Shown: piece by piece, positions 1 to 11,083 of the stretch | How the letters are laid out: the number at the start of each line of letters is the position of its first letter | Numbering within the stretch: position 1 is the stretch's first letter | Assembly: GCF_021134715.1 (NCBI RefSeq) | Contig: NC_060019.1 | Coordinates: 11,422,001-11,486,000 of the forward strand | DNA from: Daphnia pulex | Lineage: Eukaryota > Arthropoda > Branchiopoda > Diplostraca > Daphniidae | Direction: 5' to 3' | Length of the DNA: 64,000 nt | Made by a program: the position numbers and the translations under genes | Notes under the pieces: generated by a model | What the model was told of the DNA's origin: nothing | Database searches by the model: none | What the model saw: the letters and a program-made list of their open reading frames with translations, nothing else

Positions 1-996
1 GAATGCAAGACTGATATGGATAATGCTTACCGATTTGGAAAAATCTCTGTTTCATGTGAAGGCTACTCTTATCCAGATGATCCTTATGTTCTAAAAGGAT
101 CCTGTGGAGTATGTTACAGGCTTGCTCCTTTTAATGCATTCAAAAGTTAACAAAATTTTTTATTTTCTAGCTAGAGTATTCTATAGACTTAACCAAAGAA
201 GGCTATGGAAATCAACAAGGACATAACTATTATGGAAATGCCGATCATACAAATGATAAAAGAAGCAATTCCTATTACACAAATGATAAAAGAAGCAATT
301 CTTATCATACCCAAGAGTCTACAGGTTCCTCTATCGGAGGTCTTATTATTCTAGTTGTTGCTGGATTGATGATTTATGCCCTTTACAAGACATGCATTGC
401 ACCTGCTGCTGAACAAGTATTTCAGTCAAGGTAGAGATTAATCATAATGTAATCGTAATAATTATTAACTTTATTATCAATCTGTTTTTGTATTTTTTTT
501 TTTTAATTAGTACCACCAGTGACGATTTCGGTGGATATCCTGGCGGTGATCCATATCGCGCAAATGCTCCTCCACCACCGGGATTCCGCTCAGAATTTTC
601 GCCAAATACCGGATCTCCATTTGGAGCGTCATGTGGTGGAGACCAAGCTGGGTTTGGTAGTAGGCCTGCTAGTGGCCGCACCGGCACAGGCTCGGGCACA
701 GGTGCTGGGGGATTTTGGACAGGTGCAGCTACAGGAGGACTGCTCGGTTACATGTTCGGAAGTCGAGGGTAAAATCATTTTCAAACTGTCATCAGCTGAA
801 ATTTTCCAAATAATTGTGTTTGTAAATTAGAAATACGAGACCAACCCAAACATACAGAACTACTCGGGATGATTACTCCGACAATGCTTTTTGGGGTGGA
901 GCTACAGGGAGAGGTAGTGGAAATTCGTCATTTGGAGGAACACCAAGCACTGGAACCAGGACAGCATCAGGGTTCGGAGGAACGACACGCCGTTAA
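1..996 (+). CDS. SARAF: SARAF (store-operated calcium entry-associated regulatory factor), 5' truncated
   Basis: Four exons are visible: 1-108, 171-430, 511-768 and 831-996 (stop TAA 994-996). They join in phase to 263 codons; the 5' part lies before the window. The first exon carries the family core with ECKTDMDNAYRFGKISVSCE followed by GYSYPDDPYVLKGSCG, ending in LEYSIDLT, as in the luminal domain of SARAF/TMEM66. One membrane segment follows (GGLIILVVAGLMIYALY, about 330-390). The cytosolic tail is rich in Gly, Pro, Ser and Arg, as in the family. SARAF is an ER membrane protein that binds STIM1 and promotes slow inactivation of store-operated Ca2+ entry; that role comes from the vertebrate family. 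Odd point: a 30-bp in-frame tandem duplication before the membrane segment. A poly(A) signal AATAAA lies at 1163-1168. Confidence 0.93.
250..309 (+). repeat. In-frame 30-bp tandem duplication inside SARAF exon 2
   Basis: Two adjacent near-identical 30-bp units encode TNDKRSNSYY and TNDKRSNSYH. Length is a multiple of three, so the frame is kept. The units lie in the luminal linker just before the membrane segment. Confidence 0.85.
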
Positions 997-1577
997 CAGT
1001 TTTCGTATGCCACTCATTTATTTGACGACAAAGAATCTAACATTTAATGGATTTGTTTTCTAACATCTAATCGGTTTTCTTAGATGCTAAAAATTGTTAA
1101 AATTCAGCGTAAAGTCACTTGATAACAGAAATTTGGAGTTACATTGAAATTACGTTTGTTTCAATAAATCATAAAAACCAGAAAAAAACTAAAAATTTAA
1201 TATATTTCGTCATTCATCATTATGATTGGAAACTGTCCGTATCCGTCCCTAAAAGGGGGGAGGGAACCAAGCCAGGCAGGCCAAGCCAACTCGCTTGGAA
1301 ATGGGCAAACGACCACTAGACTGATGTGTTTGTGAAAAGGAATATCGTTGATTTAAATATTATGCGTAACTTATGTCAGAGTGATAGATAATCAATTATC
1401 TATCATTCTGCTTATGTTAATATTTACTCAGTCATGAAACTGGATAAGTTCATCGGCAATGTCGCAAGCCAATGATGGAAATTTGTTGTCTGCTTGAGCC
1501 TGGAGACAGCTGTTTCTAGAGGCTGGTTGAATCGTAGAATTTATTTTGCTCTCGCGTTCTTTTCTCAATAAACAAAA
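997..1577. other. SARAF 3' UTR and intergenic spacer to NDUFB2
   Basis: Holds the SARAF poly(A) signal near 1163 and a short perfect-looking hairpin at 1377-1410. The NDUFB2 5' UTR is at the right end. No coding sequence is supported; the short open frames here lack family resemblance. Confidence 0.6.
1377..1410. repeat. Short inverted repeat (16-bp stem, 2-nt loop)
   Basis: The left arm CAGAGTGATAGATAAT and the right arm ATTATCTATCATTCTG are complementary at 15 of 16 positions; the remaining pair is G:T. It lies between the SARAF poly(A) site and the NDUFB2 start. Function unknown. Confidence 0.7.
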
Positions 1578-2026
1578 ATGAATCGAGCAATACAACTGTT
1601 GGTAAAAAGTGCTAGGGTAATTAAGCCTGCAACAAGGACCATTAGCACCACACCTGCTATGAATTCAGGAGCGTAAGTTTCATCCTGTTACTTCTGTTTT
1701 TTTTTCTTTCTTTCTTGAAAATATCTATTGTAAAGGTTGAGATGTAATTGTATAAATTTTGATTACATATCATAGCTGGGCATATCGCTCAACTGGAAGT
1801 CATTTTCTGCCAAAGAAACATTATATGGCTGCTGAATTTATTGGAGCCGTTATGTGGTACTGGATTCTGATTCACTTATGGCATGAACCAGAACATATTA
1901 CGGTAACTCTAACCATAGATAATACTGAATGTTTTTTATAAATTTTTATCTGTATTTTAGGGTGATTTCCCTTATCCTGACCCTTCAAAATGGACAAATG
2001 CAGAACTTGGAATTCCTGAAGAGTAA
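1578..2026 (+). CDS. NDUFB2: NADH dehydrogenase [ubiquinone] 1 beta subcomplex subunit 2 (complex I)
   Basis: Three exons, 1578-1672, 1776-1902 and 1961-2026, join to 95 codons plus stop. The start MNRAIQLLVKSARVIKPATR gives a basic, Arg-rich mitochondrial presequence. The mature part shows the family pattern: an Ala-Glu-Phe core (MAAEFIGAVMWYWILIHLWH) that is the single membrane helix, then the conserved tail GDFPYPDPSKWTNAELGIPE. The size fits the roughly 100-aa metazoan subunit. The protein is an accessory subunit of the membrane arm of respiratory complex I in the inner mitochondrial membrane and is not catalytic. A poly(A) signal AATAAA lies at 2087-2092. Confidence 0.95.
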
Positions 2027-2621
2027 CTTAGAAAGAATTCAATTGCAAGTTAAATGTACTATAAAACCAGATGTTTGGTAGCATACAATAAATTTAAAGG
2101 AATCATTTCATTGTGAACATATTTCAAAAATATGAACAAAGGATGCGTGCAAGGATGGTGTGTGCGTTTTGATTATTTTCATGGGGAAAGCTGATTATCT
2201 TTTTTTACTTAATTTTTACAACTCTAAAGTCATCAATTGACTAGGCTACATTGTGATTCCACTTCTATATACGGTAAAAGGAAAGATTTGGGATGGGGAA
2301 TCAAATAGACGTAGACTACCTTGCTAGTTGCTTTATACGATCTACTTGCCCATGGCGAATCGAAATCTCTAGTTATTTGTTATCCCTGAGGGTAGTACTT
2401 GTACTACCAGAAGGCATTAAAGTAAATGCGGGTGTCTGGGTGTGTAGGAGGGGGAGGGATGTGGGGGGAGTGTACGCTGTTCTGGGCCAGGCTTCCAGAA
2501 CCTTTAATTCAGAATCAGAATAAATTTATAGAAATCTAAACTACTGCATCGATTTTCTTCAAACTTTTTGTGTAAACTTACAGTAATTTATCTCAGCGGA
2601 TAGGTAAGTTTCGATTCATTT

Positions 2622-2712
2622 GGTAATACTAAATTTAATTTAATTTTATGCGGATTTAGTCATTAGCTTTTTGTGACTTAGGACAACCACAACATCAATT
2701 CGATTGTCTGTT
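2622..2712 (+). repeat. Dispersed direct repeat A, copy 1
   Basis: Shares about 85 bp with 3371-3460. This includes an identical stretch of about 50 bp that begins ATTTTATGCGGATTTAGTCA and ends GGACAACCACAA. Both copies end near GATTGTCTG or GGTTGTCTG. Confidence 0.85.
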
Positions 2713-2982
2713 TGTTTTGTTTTTGTTGTCTGATTTATCAGTTAGTCAGTTACCGAACGTCGTCATCATGTTGACATGGTTAGCTTGCAATTTGTAATTA
2801 TTAAAGTAACGCATAATTTCAACATTCCTGTTTCAATTCTTAGGCAAAAGACTATACTATGGATTACCTTATTCATCATTGTCATTGTAATTGTTTCGCA
2901 TAGCTAAATGCTTCATGAAGGGTAAATCAACGCAATATCATTTATTATTTTGAGTTTTCTTACGTATTTTGTTTGCCTAACT

Positions 2983-3162
2983 AATTTTGTTGTGACGCCC
3001 AGGAAAATGACCATAAAATGGGTTTGCTTGATTTTCATGGTAGTGTATTAAACCATTTCTGTGAGTCACTCATTGATTTTGTTGTGACGCCCAGGAAAAT
3101 GACCATAAAATGGGTTTCTTGATTTTCATAGTGCACTAAACCATTTCTGTGAGTCACTCACT
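2983..3162 (+). repeat. Two-copy tandem repeat of about 90 bp
   Basis: Copy 1 spans about 2983-3074 and copy 2 about 3075-3162. Each begins ATTTTGTTGTGACGCCCAGG and ends with CCATTTCTGTGAGTCACTCA. A few substitutions and a 4-nt length difference separate them. They lie between the two copies of direct repeat A. Confidence 0.88.
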
Positions 3163-3370
3163 GATATAAATACCATATGATGAGTAGTCATCATGTATGG
3201 TAAGCACTGAAATAATTTACCATAATTGTAATGCCTCACGATAAATTTTATTTTGACTGTTAGGCTAATGATTAGAAGTTAGACATGAATATGTATCGTC
3301 CTCACCTAAATTTGGATGTGCACGTGTCTGTTTCAGAAAGAAAGTTAAGGACAGGAGAAGATGAGCATTG

Positions 3371-3460
3371 GTGATACTAAATTTTATTTTATTTTATGCG
3401 GATTTAGTCATTAGCTTTTTGTGACTTAGGACAACCACAAAATCCATTAGGTTGTCTGTT
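3371..3460 (+). repeat. Dispersed direct repeat A, copy 2
   Basis: Second copy of the repeat at 2622-2712. It ends about 65 bp before the first recognisable VPS33A exon, so it may mark a rearrangement breakpoint. Confidence 0.85.
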
Positions 3461-3524
3461 GACAGTCTGTTGATGTCTTGTTCAGTAAAAATAAATTTCG
3501 TCAACAGTTTTGTTATTGTTACAG

Positions 3525-4822
3525 GATATTGTTTCTCTTTTAGAGAAGTTCAGTGGAACAAAGGTATTTTGGTGTGTGCTATTCCATTTAAGAAATGTAC
3601 GTAAATTCATCAATTATGCTAGGCAATATTTTGGGATGAACAACTCACTGGCCCCATTGGTTTGGTGGCAGAATACAGTTTTCTTAAGGAACTAGATGTT
3701 GTAAAAATGTTTCAGTTAAAACCTGGGCGCTTGCCTTCCATATCTGTTAAAAATATGCTGTTCATCACAAGACCTGAAGTTGAGCTGATGGATTGTATTG
3801 CCGATAACTTGCACAGGTATGAATAATCTACATATTTTAACTTTAAATAGTCAACAATAAGTTAATTTACATTTCAGCGAAGAAAGCCAAGGACATTCTG
3901 CTAGTAAGGAATATCAGTTAATTTTTGTCTCCCGACGAAGTGCAGTATGTGAACAGCGGCTCAAGGTTGGTTAAAGTTACTTAAATCAGCGAAGAAGAAA
4001 TTGTTGACAAAATTATTACTTCATTTAGGACAAAGGAGTGTATGGAACTCTTACTTCTATTGATGAACTGCCTGCTGATTTTTTCCCACTAGATAGTGAT
4101 GTCATTTCAATGGAACTCGATAATGTTTTCAAGGTATTTATTTATGAGCCAAACTTTGAAAGGGATTGCTTGTCATCAATTTCTTCAAATTTATTCTCAG
4201 GATTTATATGTTGACAATGAAATCAGCTCCTTACACCAAATTGCTCATGGGTTAATGTCCCTCCAAAGTTTATATGGCATTTTCCCCAACGTTGTGGGTA
4301 AGGGGCGCCATGCCCGTAACGTATTCGAATTGATGACTCGAATGCGACGTGATATTGGGGTAGACTGTGATCCCCCCATGTCTCCGTTGTTCGACACTCT
4401 CATGATCATTGATAGGACTGTAGATTTGATAACTCCTGTTGTCACTCAGTTGACCTATGAGGGTCTTATCGACGAATTCCATGGAATAAAACATAGTAAG
4501 AAAGTATTGTTAGCTTCTGAGTAAAACAATTATTTTACTTGCATTTTGTGGTTTCATTGTTATTTAGATACAGTCAAGCTTCCAGGAGAAAATTTTCAAG
4601 CCTCATCAAATGCGGGCCAGTCACCTCGCTCTGATGGTAGCTCTGTTAAATCTGTTGTTCTAAACTCGGCCGAAGAGCTTTACGCTGATTTGAGGTGAAA
4701 TTTTTAATCAGACAAATTTTGCTTCCGACAGTTTTAAAGTTATTTATTTTCGCAGGGACAAGAACTTTTCAGCCGTGGGTACTGCACTCAGTCGCAAAGC
4801 TAAAGCTATTTCAGCTCAGTAG
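3525..4822 (+). pseudogene. VPS33A: Internal fragment of VPS33A (Sec1/Munc18 family), missing both ends
   Basis: Seven exons are in phase: 3525-3563, 3623-3816, 3878-3965, 4029-4133, 4201-4495, 4568-4694 and 4756-4822. The product follows human VPS33A from about residue 20 to 315: [105 protein letters not shown]. All splice sites and the frame are intact, so decay is slight. The first coding exon is absent, and homology stops exactly at KAKAISAQ followed by TAG (4820-4822); the C-terminal half (about 280 residues) is missing. Full-length VPS33A is the HOPS/CORVET subunit that templates SNARE assembly at endosomes and lysosomes. This copy is probably a recent partial duplicate, with a complete gene elsewhere. 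A truncated expressed protein cannot be excluded. Confidence 0.85.
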
Positions 4823-5060
4823 CCTGGATAACGCCATTGTTGCATTTGGAGGTGTTAAGGTTTCTGCATTCGCACGCGATAGTGGAGAAATATTCCTAGA
4901 CTCCTTCGATGATTCGGTAATCATGGTTAGTTTAAACTCAATAATATTTCTCCAGCAGTTTTTTTCATCGGGATTTTTTTTTCTTGTGTATTCTCTTTAG
5001 ATCAACCCGGATATACCTGATGAAAGGGAGCTGAGGGAGTGGCTTAAAGACAATCAGTAA
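4813..5060 (+). other. Unrecognised 3' gene fragment fused behind the VPS33A fragment
   Basis: Directly after the VPS33A break, an open frame in another phase runs to 4925 (LDNAIVAFGGVKVSAFARDS then GEIFLDSFDDSVIM). A donor GTTAGT and a 75-nt intron follow, then exon 5001-5060 (INPDIPDERELREWLKDNQ, stop TAA 5058-5060). A possible acceptor TTTCAG lies at 4807-4812. Codon use and the conserved-looking acidic tail suggest the last two exons of a real gene. I do not recognise the family. Confidence 0.4.
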
Positions 5061-6104
5061 ACAAATCCTTTTTTACTGATTGTCTGAAGATCTTAATTAC
5101 TTGACGTCCTTAAACATCGACTGCAGCTAATTGCCTCCATCTTTTTTCTCGAATTGTTGCCTCCATCTGTTTCCCTGAATTGTTGCCTTGCCTCAAACTT
5201 TTTTCCTAAAATATGGCTTCGATCTTGTAACCTGAACTGTTGCCTTTTTACCTCAGCCCTTGTGATGGAGAAATTGGGCCACTGTCTGAGTTTAACTCAA
5301 GAATTTCGTAAAATGATAAATGATAAAATAATAATAAATTTATTTCGTAAATGATAAAGAAAAAAAATCCAGGAAATTACAATAAACAAAATCTTACGAA
5401 ATTCCTACATTTTAATTGTTTTGAAAATATAAGCAAAAGCTTTTAACTGATATCTTGCACGTTAATACCCGAGGGCGAACCTGGAAGGGTCTTGTTTCGT
5501 TATTTCTGATCTTACTTAACACATTTTTAGATATCGACAAAAATAAATCGTGGCTTAAAATTTGTATATTTTATCGGAGTAGAAGGAGGAGGAGCTTATT
5601 TGTTGGTAATTCAAGCAAGTCTAATAAGTAATAAGTCGCAGGATCCTGAAAAAAGGATAATAAACCGTGAATAATTGCAAATTGGCTCCTCCCTCTTTGT
5701 GGGCGGAGTTAAGCTTTCCATGGAGGTGTTTCCACGATTTTGGCCAAACCGCCTCAAACCCGCATCGTGCCCGCATTTTACCCACTGCATTTTGAGAATT
5801 TGAGCTAGTGTTTTAGTGTTTTGCTGTTTACAGCTGTTTACGAAACGTGTTTAATTTTGTCTACCGTGAGGTTAAATATCTGCTATTATTTTATTACGAT
5901 TCATTAAATTAAGGTACCCGTACATACTTTCCGTTTGGTTCGATTTTTTTTAGTTAGAAATGTTTGTGTTGTGCGTTTCTGTAACACCGTTTGTGTTACC
6001 TTTCCATGTGCTAACAGATACAAAACGCATCATCCTTTTATTTTCTAATTCTCTCTATGTTTGCTATTTATTAGTTTATATTTGTATTCTAGTGTTCTTT
6101 AATC
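5061..6104. other. Spacer between the VPS33A chimera and EIF2B3
   Basis: Between 5129 and 5260 there is a degenerate repeat of TTGCCTCCATC / GAATTGTTGCCT units. AT-rich sequence with repeated AAATGATAAA lies around 5306-5360. The right end is the EIF2B3 promoter and 5' UTR. No coding sequence is supported. Confidence 0.5.
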
Positions 6105-8096
6105 ATGGAGTACCAAGCAGTAATAATGGCTGCTGGAAGGGGTTCACGTATGACAGATTTAACTCATGACCGTCCCAAGTGTCTATTACCAATATGCAAC
6201 AGACCAATGATATGGTTTTCATTAAAAATGTTGGAAAATGCTGGTTTTGAAGGTATTTCAGTTTTTGTTTTGAATAAAGTTACTTTTATGTGACAAGGAC
6301 TACTTTTTAGATGTCATAGTTGTTATCCATGAACAGTTTCGAGCTGAAGTTGCAGCTATTCCAAGCAAGTATGGTTTGAACATCAAACTGGATATAGCAT
6401 GTCTTCCAAAAAATGAAGACTTTGGAACAGCTGATTCTCTTAGACTAGTCAAAGACCGAATCAAGGTATAAATCTTTAATAATGCAAGATTTTTATCACA
6501 TATACTATACCTTTAAATCCAATCGAATTGCAGACTGATGTCCTGGTCATTAGTTGTGACTTGGTATGTGATATACCATTGCACAATGTGTTTGACTTAC
6601 ACAGAACTCATCAATCAAGTGTGACTGCACTTTTTAGCCAGTCCTCTCCAGAAGTAATGTCAACTGCAGTGCCTGGTCCCAAAACAAAATTCAAGCAAGG
6701 TATATCTTTCAGCATTCACTAGATTACTTTTAATAACAAAAAATGTATGATAGTATATTCATCAAATAATAATATAAAACTTCCCTTAAAATTTTAGAAA
6801 GGGACTTGGTTGGATTGGATCTGCAAACACCTCGTCTGGTTTTCTTAGTCTCAGAAGCAGATTTGACTTCAGAAAACGAGGAGGAACTCTCAATCCGAAA
6901 ATCAGTGATGAAACATTTCCCACAGATAAGTGTTCAAGGTAACTTGCTTGACGCTCATCTCTACGTTATTAAGAAATGGGTCTGTGATTACATTGCCGAA
7001 AACCGGTAAGTCACACCGTTATTTAAATATATTACGCGTTAATGGATAAATCATAAAAACAAACAATTTTTTAACATAGGTCATTCACTATGCTGAAGGG
7101 TGAGGTCTTGCCTCATCTTGTGCGAAAACAGTTTATAAAAACTCAAAGGAAAAAAAACGAAAAAGAACTCCCCAATGCGGATGTCTCGGTCGTTTCTTTA
7201 AATACTACAAATCGAGGCACTATAAATAGAATTTGAAATCTCTACGTCTAAAGTCTAAATAGTATTATAATTTCTTTTTTTGTAAAGATATTTGCAGCTT
7301 CCTTGTTGATGTCGAAGAGGAAGAGAAAATCAGGAGCTACTCTGTTTGGAATGATCATCGTGGTGATTTGCGTGGCCCGTACCAAGACCATAATATCCGC
7401 TGTTTCGCTTATGTGGCCAAGGAAGGCTTTTGTCTACGTGCAAACTCGCTGAGCAACTATTGTGAGCTCAACCGACAAGTAAAGAAAGAAATTGTTAACT
7501 AGAATCGATCGACGATATTATTATTATTTAAAATGAAATTTAGGTTATTAAAAGATGGAATACAATGTTTCCTGATGAGGAAATCACACCACCCGTATCC
7601 AAAGCACAAGTAACGAAGACCCTTATAACTTTTAAATGTTGGATAAACATTATAACATTTTTTATAATATAGGTGGGAACTGATTGCCTTATTGGTGAAA
7701 CGAGTCAGTTATCGGACAAGTGCTCTATTAAGCATTCGGTTATTGGTCAAGGTTGCAATATTGGAGAAAAAGTTAGGATTACCAATTGTATCATCATGGA
7801 TAACGTTACGATCATGAAAGAGTAAGATGAGATTATTTATTTTTCTGCTACAACGTATATGAATTGTCTTCTTTTTAGAACAACTCTTCAAGGCAGCATT
7901 CTGATGGATAATTCGGTAATTGAGAATAGTTGCGATTTAAAAGACTGCATAGTGGGACATACCGTACATAGCAACTGTAAGTTATACTTTAAATGATAAA
8001 CAGAAAAGGTTGCCATTCTCACGTTTCAATTCTTCGCACTTAGGCAAATCTACCAACGAAGTTTTGGTTGATGCTGATCGGCTCTTGGAAATATGA
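6105..8096 (+). CDS. EIF2B3: Translation initiation factor eIF2B subunit gamma
   Basis: Ten exons: 6105-6252, 6311-6465, 6534-6699, 6798-7005, 7080-7216, 7288-7478, 7544-7609, 7673-7821, 7879-7976 and 8044-8096. They give 456 aa, like human eIF2B-gamma (452). The N-terminus [20 protein letters not shown] is the nucleotidyltransferase-like P-loop region. [20 protein letters not shown] and [14 protein letters not shown] follow the family. The C-terminal third has left-handed beta-helix hexapeptide repeats ([53 protein letters not shown]) and ends DADRLLEI. With epsilon it forms the catalytic heterodimer of eIF2B, the GDP/GTP exchange factor for eIF2 in the cytosol. Odd point: intron 5 appears to use a GC donor. 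Poly(A) signal 8255-8260. Confidence 0.95.
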
Positions 8097-9034
8097 GTTT
8101 AAGTTATTTGAGATGTTTTTCTCAAATAACTAACTAATAAGTGGTGATAATCCTTCGGGCGATACCTTACAATTGAAAGGCGCTGTTTGCGTGGGCCGTT
8201 GGTATGCCTAAATTGCGAGACATCTCCTTGAATTTTGGTTGAAAGTATACAAACAATAAAATTTGCTAATTACATATCTAGTAATATTTTTTTAATTACG
8301 ATTAAACTTGAACTGAAGAAGATGTATTAAAATTGTGCATCTAGTGATACATCCTTTTTTAACCGCGAAGCAGAAAAAATCTAACCCGAAGCTGAACGAG
8401 AATTTGTTTTTATTTCTTATTTAATGTTCTCGGTTGGTTCAACTTTTTCTTCTTAAAAAATAACGACGTCTATTTATTTACTTAAATCCGGATCGTCTAT
8501 AGGCGTATAAGAATACCGCGACATGATTTAGATACAACTAACTATTTTTTAAATCTATGCGTAGTGTCTGTTTACTTACTGATTTATAATCCGTCTTCTT
8601 TTCAATTTACGCGCCGTGAAACATGTTATCAGCAAAAAAAGAATTCTTCATCTCAATCATTCAGTTTCAAACAATTTAAAAAAATGTCATCAATTAATTA
8701 TACAACTTATAATTTGAAGATGTTCTTTTCTTCGATTATAAATGACATTTCGATTTCGCCTCTTGCGAGTTTTGCCCGCTACTAGACCGCTCGGGCGCTC
8801 ATTGAAGCACACACAAATAATTGGCATTGTTGCATCAAGGAACAAGCAGTCTGCTTCTGCCTCGAAGTTGTTGATATTTTCGTTCTTCATATCATTTGAG
8901 GTTTTAAAAAAAATTTCAGTGCTGAATAAAGCAACGGATATTGGTCTATGAATTAGTTTTTGTATGGTTCGTTTGCTGGATAACAACGAAAAATTCTTAA
9001 GTCTTAAGTTAATTGACAACTAACCGACCTAACA
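8097..9034. other. EIF2B3 3' UTR and spacer to the SOSS-B gene
   Basis: Holds the EIF2B3 poly(A) signal (8255-8260), then AT-rich DNA. On the minus strand a 16-codon frame beginning MSRYSYTPIDDPDLSK ends near 8470, with no recognisable neighbours. I see nothing else that can be supported. Confidence 0.45.
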
Positions 9035-9820
<786 letters not shown>

Positions 9821-9853
9821 TGTATATTCAGGCCGATTCTCACACAATACTAT

Positions 9854-9893
9854 AATAAAATTTTGTTTTTGGAGTAAGGAGGTTTACTTTATT
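9854..9893. promoter_or_regulatory. Facing poly(A) signals of the SOSS-B gene (+) and TEX264 (-)
   Basis: AATAAA lies on the plus strand at 9854-9859. Its complement TTTATT lies at about 9888-9893, giving a minus-strand signal. Cleavage sites should nearly meet, so the two mRNAs may overlap by a few bases. Confidence 0.55.
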
Positions 9894-10071
9894 ATCTTAC
9901 TCCCAAAAGAACATCATACACTGAATGGTTCAGGAGCTAGGATTGTTTTACAAGACGCAGTACGCAGTAGTGTAAACATACACAGAAATATTTAAAACTC
10001 ATTAAATGAGTAGAGAAAAAGCCTGTAGTCCACTAGAAGAGTACAATCTATCAGAAATATTTTAGGATGAT

Positions 10072-11083
10072 TTATGAATGATTCAATTCTTCAAAAGATG
10101 ATCCTGAATCACTATCCTCTACTCCATTTATTTCTGTTTTCTCAATTTCTTCTTGTTCATCTTCAGTGTGATCATACTGGTGATGGCTTGGTTCTTGTGC
10201 AAGTTCTGAATCTACATCAAATGGGGTTAGATTCACAGTTAACAACACTTGCTGACTTTTTTACCTTGATTTTCAGACACATCAACAGTTGAGTTTGCTA
10301 ATTCATCAGCTTCTAGGGTTTCTTCAACATAAAATTCATCCTGTCTAGATAGAGGTGACATGAAGACTATCTTATCATTTTCATAAATTTCTATCATAGG
10401 ATGGGCACACAGATTGCTTTCCTAGAGGTTTTAAATTAAAAGAGAAATTATGTATAATAACAAATTAAAATTTAGATTTTTCAAAGTGAGACCTTGAGAC
10501 AATTTGAAATATTACCTTGATATATTCAGCAAGTTTAGGATACACACGTGCTACTCCAATAAAAATGGATACAGTGTTATTGAAAGGAAAAGTTGTAAGT
10601 ACAGCATGATCTACTGCTGGCAAAACTAATTCCTTGAAACCGTGCTCAAGAAAAGTAGAAAGATGAGCATTGTCAGGTTCAGATTCTCCTTCAGATAGAA
10701 TTACTCCAACACAATATCTCAGCTCTGATGGGTTTACCTGCAGTATCAAAGAATGGTTAACTTATAAGAATACTTGAAAATCAATTAATCTATCTACTCT
10801 AATGTTAGAATAATTATACCTGTTGTGGATCATCATAGTATATTCCTATGGTTTTCAAATCAGGTATTAAGCTATGTGCTTCTGTAAAGAGATGACCTGC
10901 GTTTTTGTATGGTCCTCGGGCAAATTTATATGCAATACGCAAATTGGTAAATGGAGGGCGTTGAGCTCTGATTTCAATAGTAGCAAATAGCCCCGAATAA
11001 ACAAAAAAGTAACCAACTGAGATGAAAAATACAATTAACAAGAAAATCAGGTAAAAGACGAGATCGTTTGCTTCAGCTTCCAT
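10072..11083 (-). CDS. TEX264: TEX264-like ER-phagy receptor
   Basis: Four minus-strand exons, 11083-10820, 10737-10516, 10421-10265 and 10211-10072, join to 260 aa. An N-terminal membrane helix (LVFYLIFLLIVFFISVGYFF) is followed by a GyrI-like domain with family landmarks AYKFARGPYKNAGHLFTEA, IGIYYDDPQQV and CVGVILSEGE, then HPMIEIYENDKIVFMSPLSR. The acidic disordered tail ends GSSFEELNHS. Its F254-E-E-L257 core matches the LC3-interacting region of human TEX264 (SSFEEL). In the family the protein is anchored in the ER by its N-terminus and recruits LC3/GABARAP for reticulophagy, and also acts in repair of topoisomerase 1 adducts. The tail is much shorter than in human TEX264 (313 aa), so the LIR is almost at the C-terminus. 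Confidence 0.92.

Larger units (their letters stand above)
2100..3524. other. Repeat-rich spacer upstream of the VPS33A fragment
   Basis: No supported coding sequence. It holds a pair of dispersed direct repeats (about 2622-2712 and 3371-3460), a two-copy tandem repeat of about 90 bp between them, and a GT-rich patch at 2428-2472. I looked for the missing first exons of VPS33A here and found none. Confidence 0.6.
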
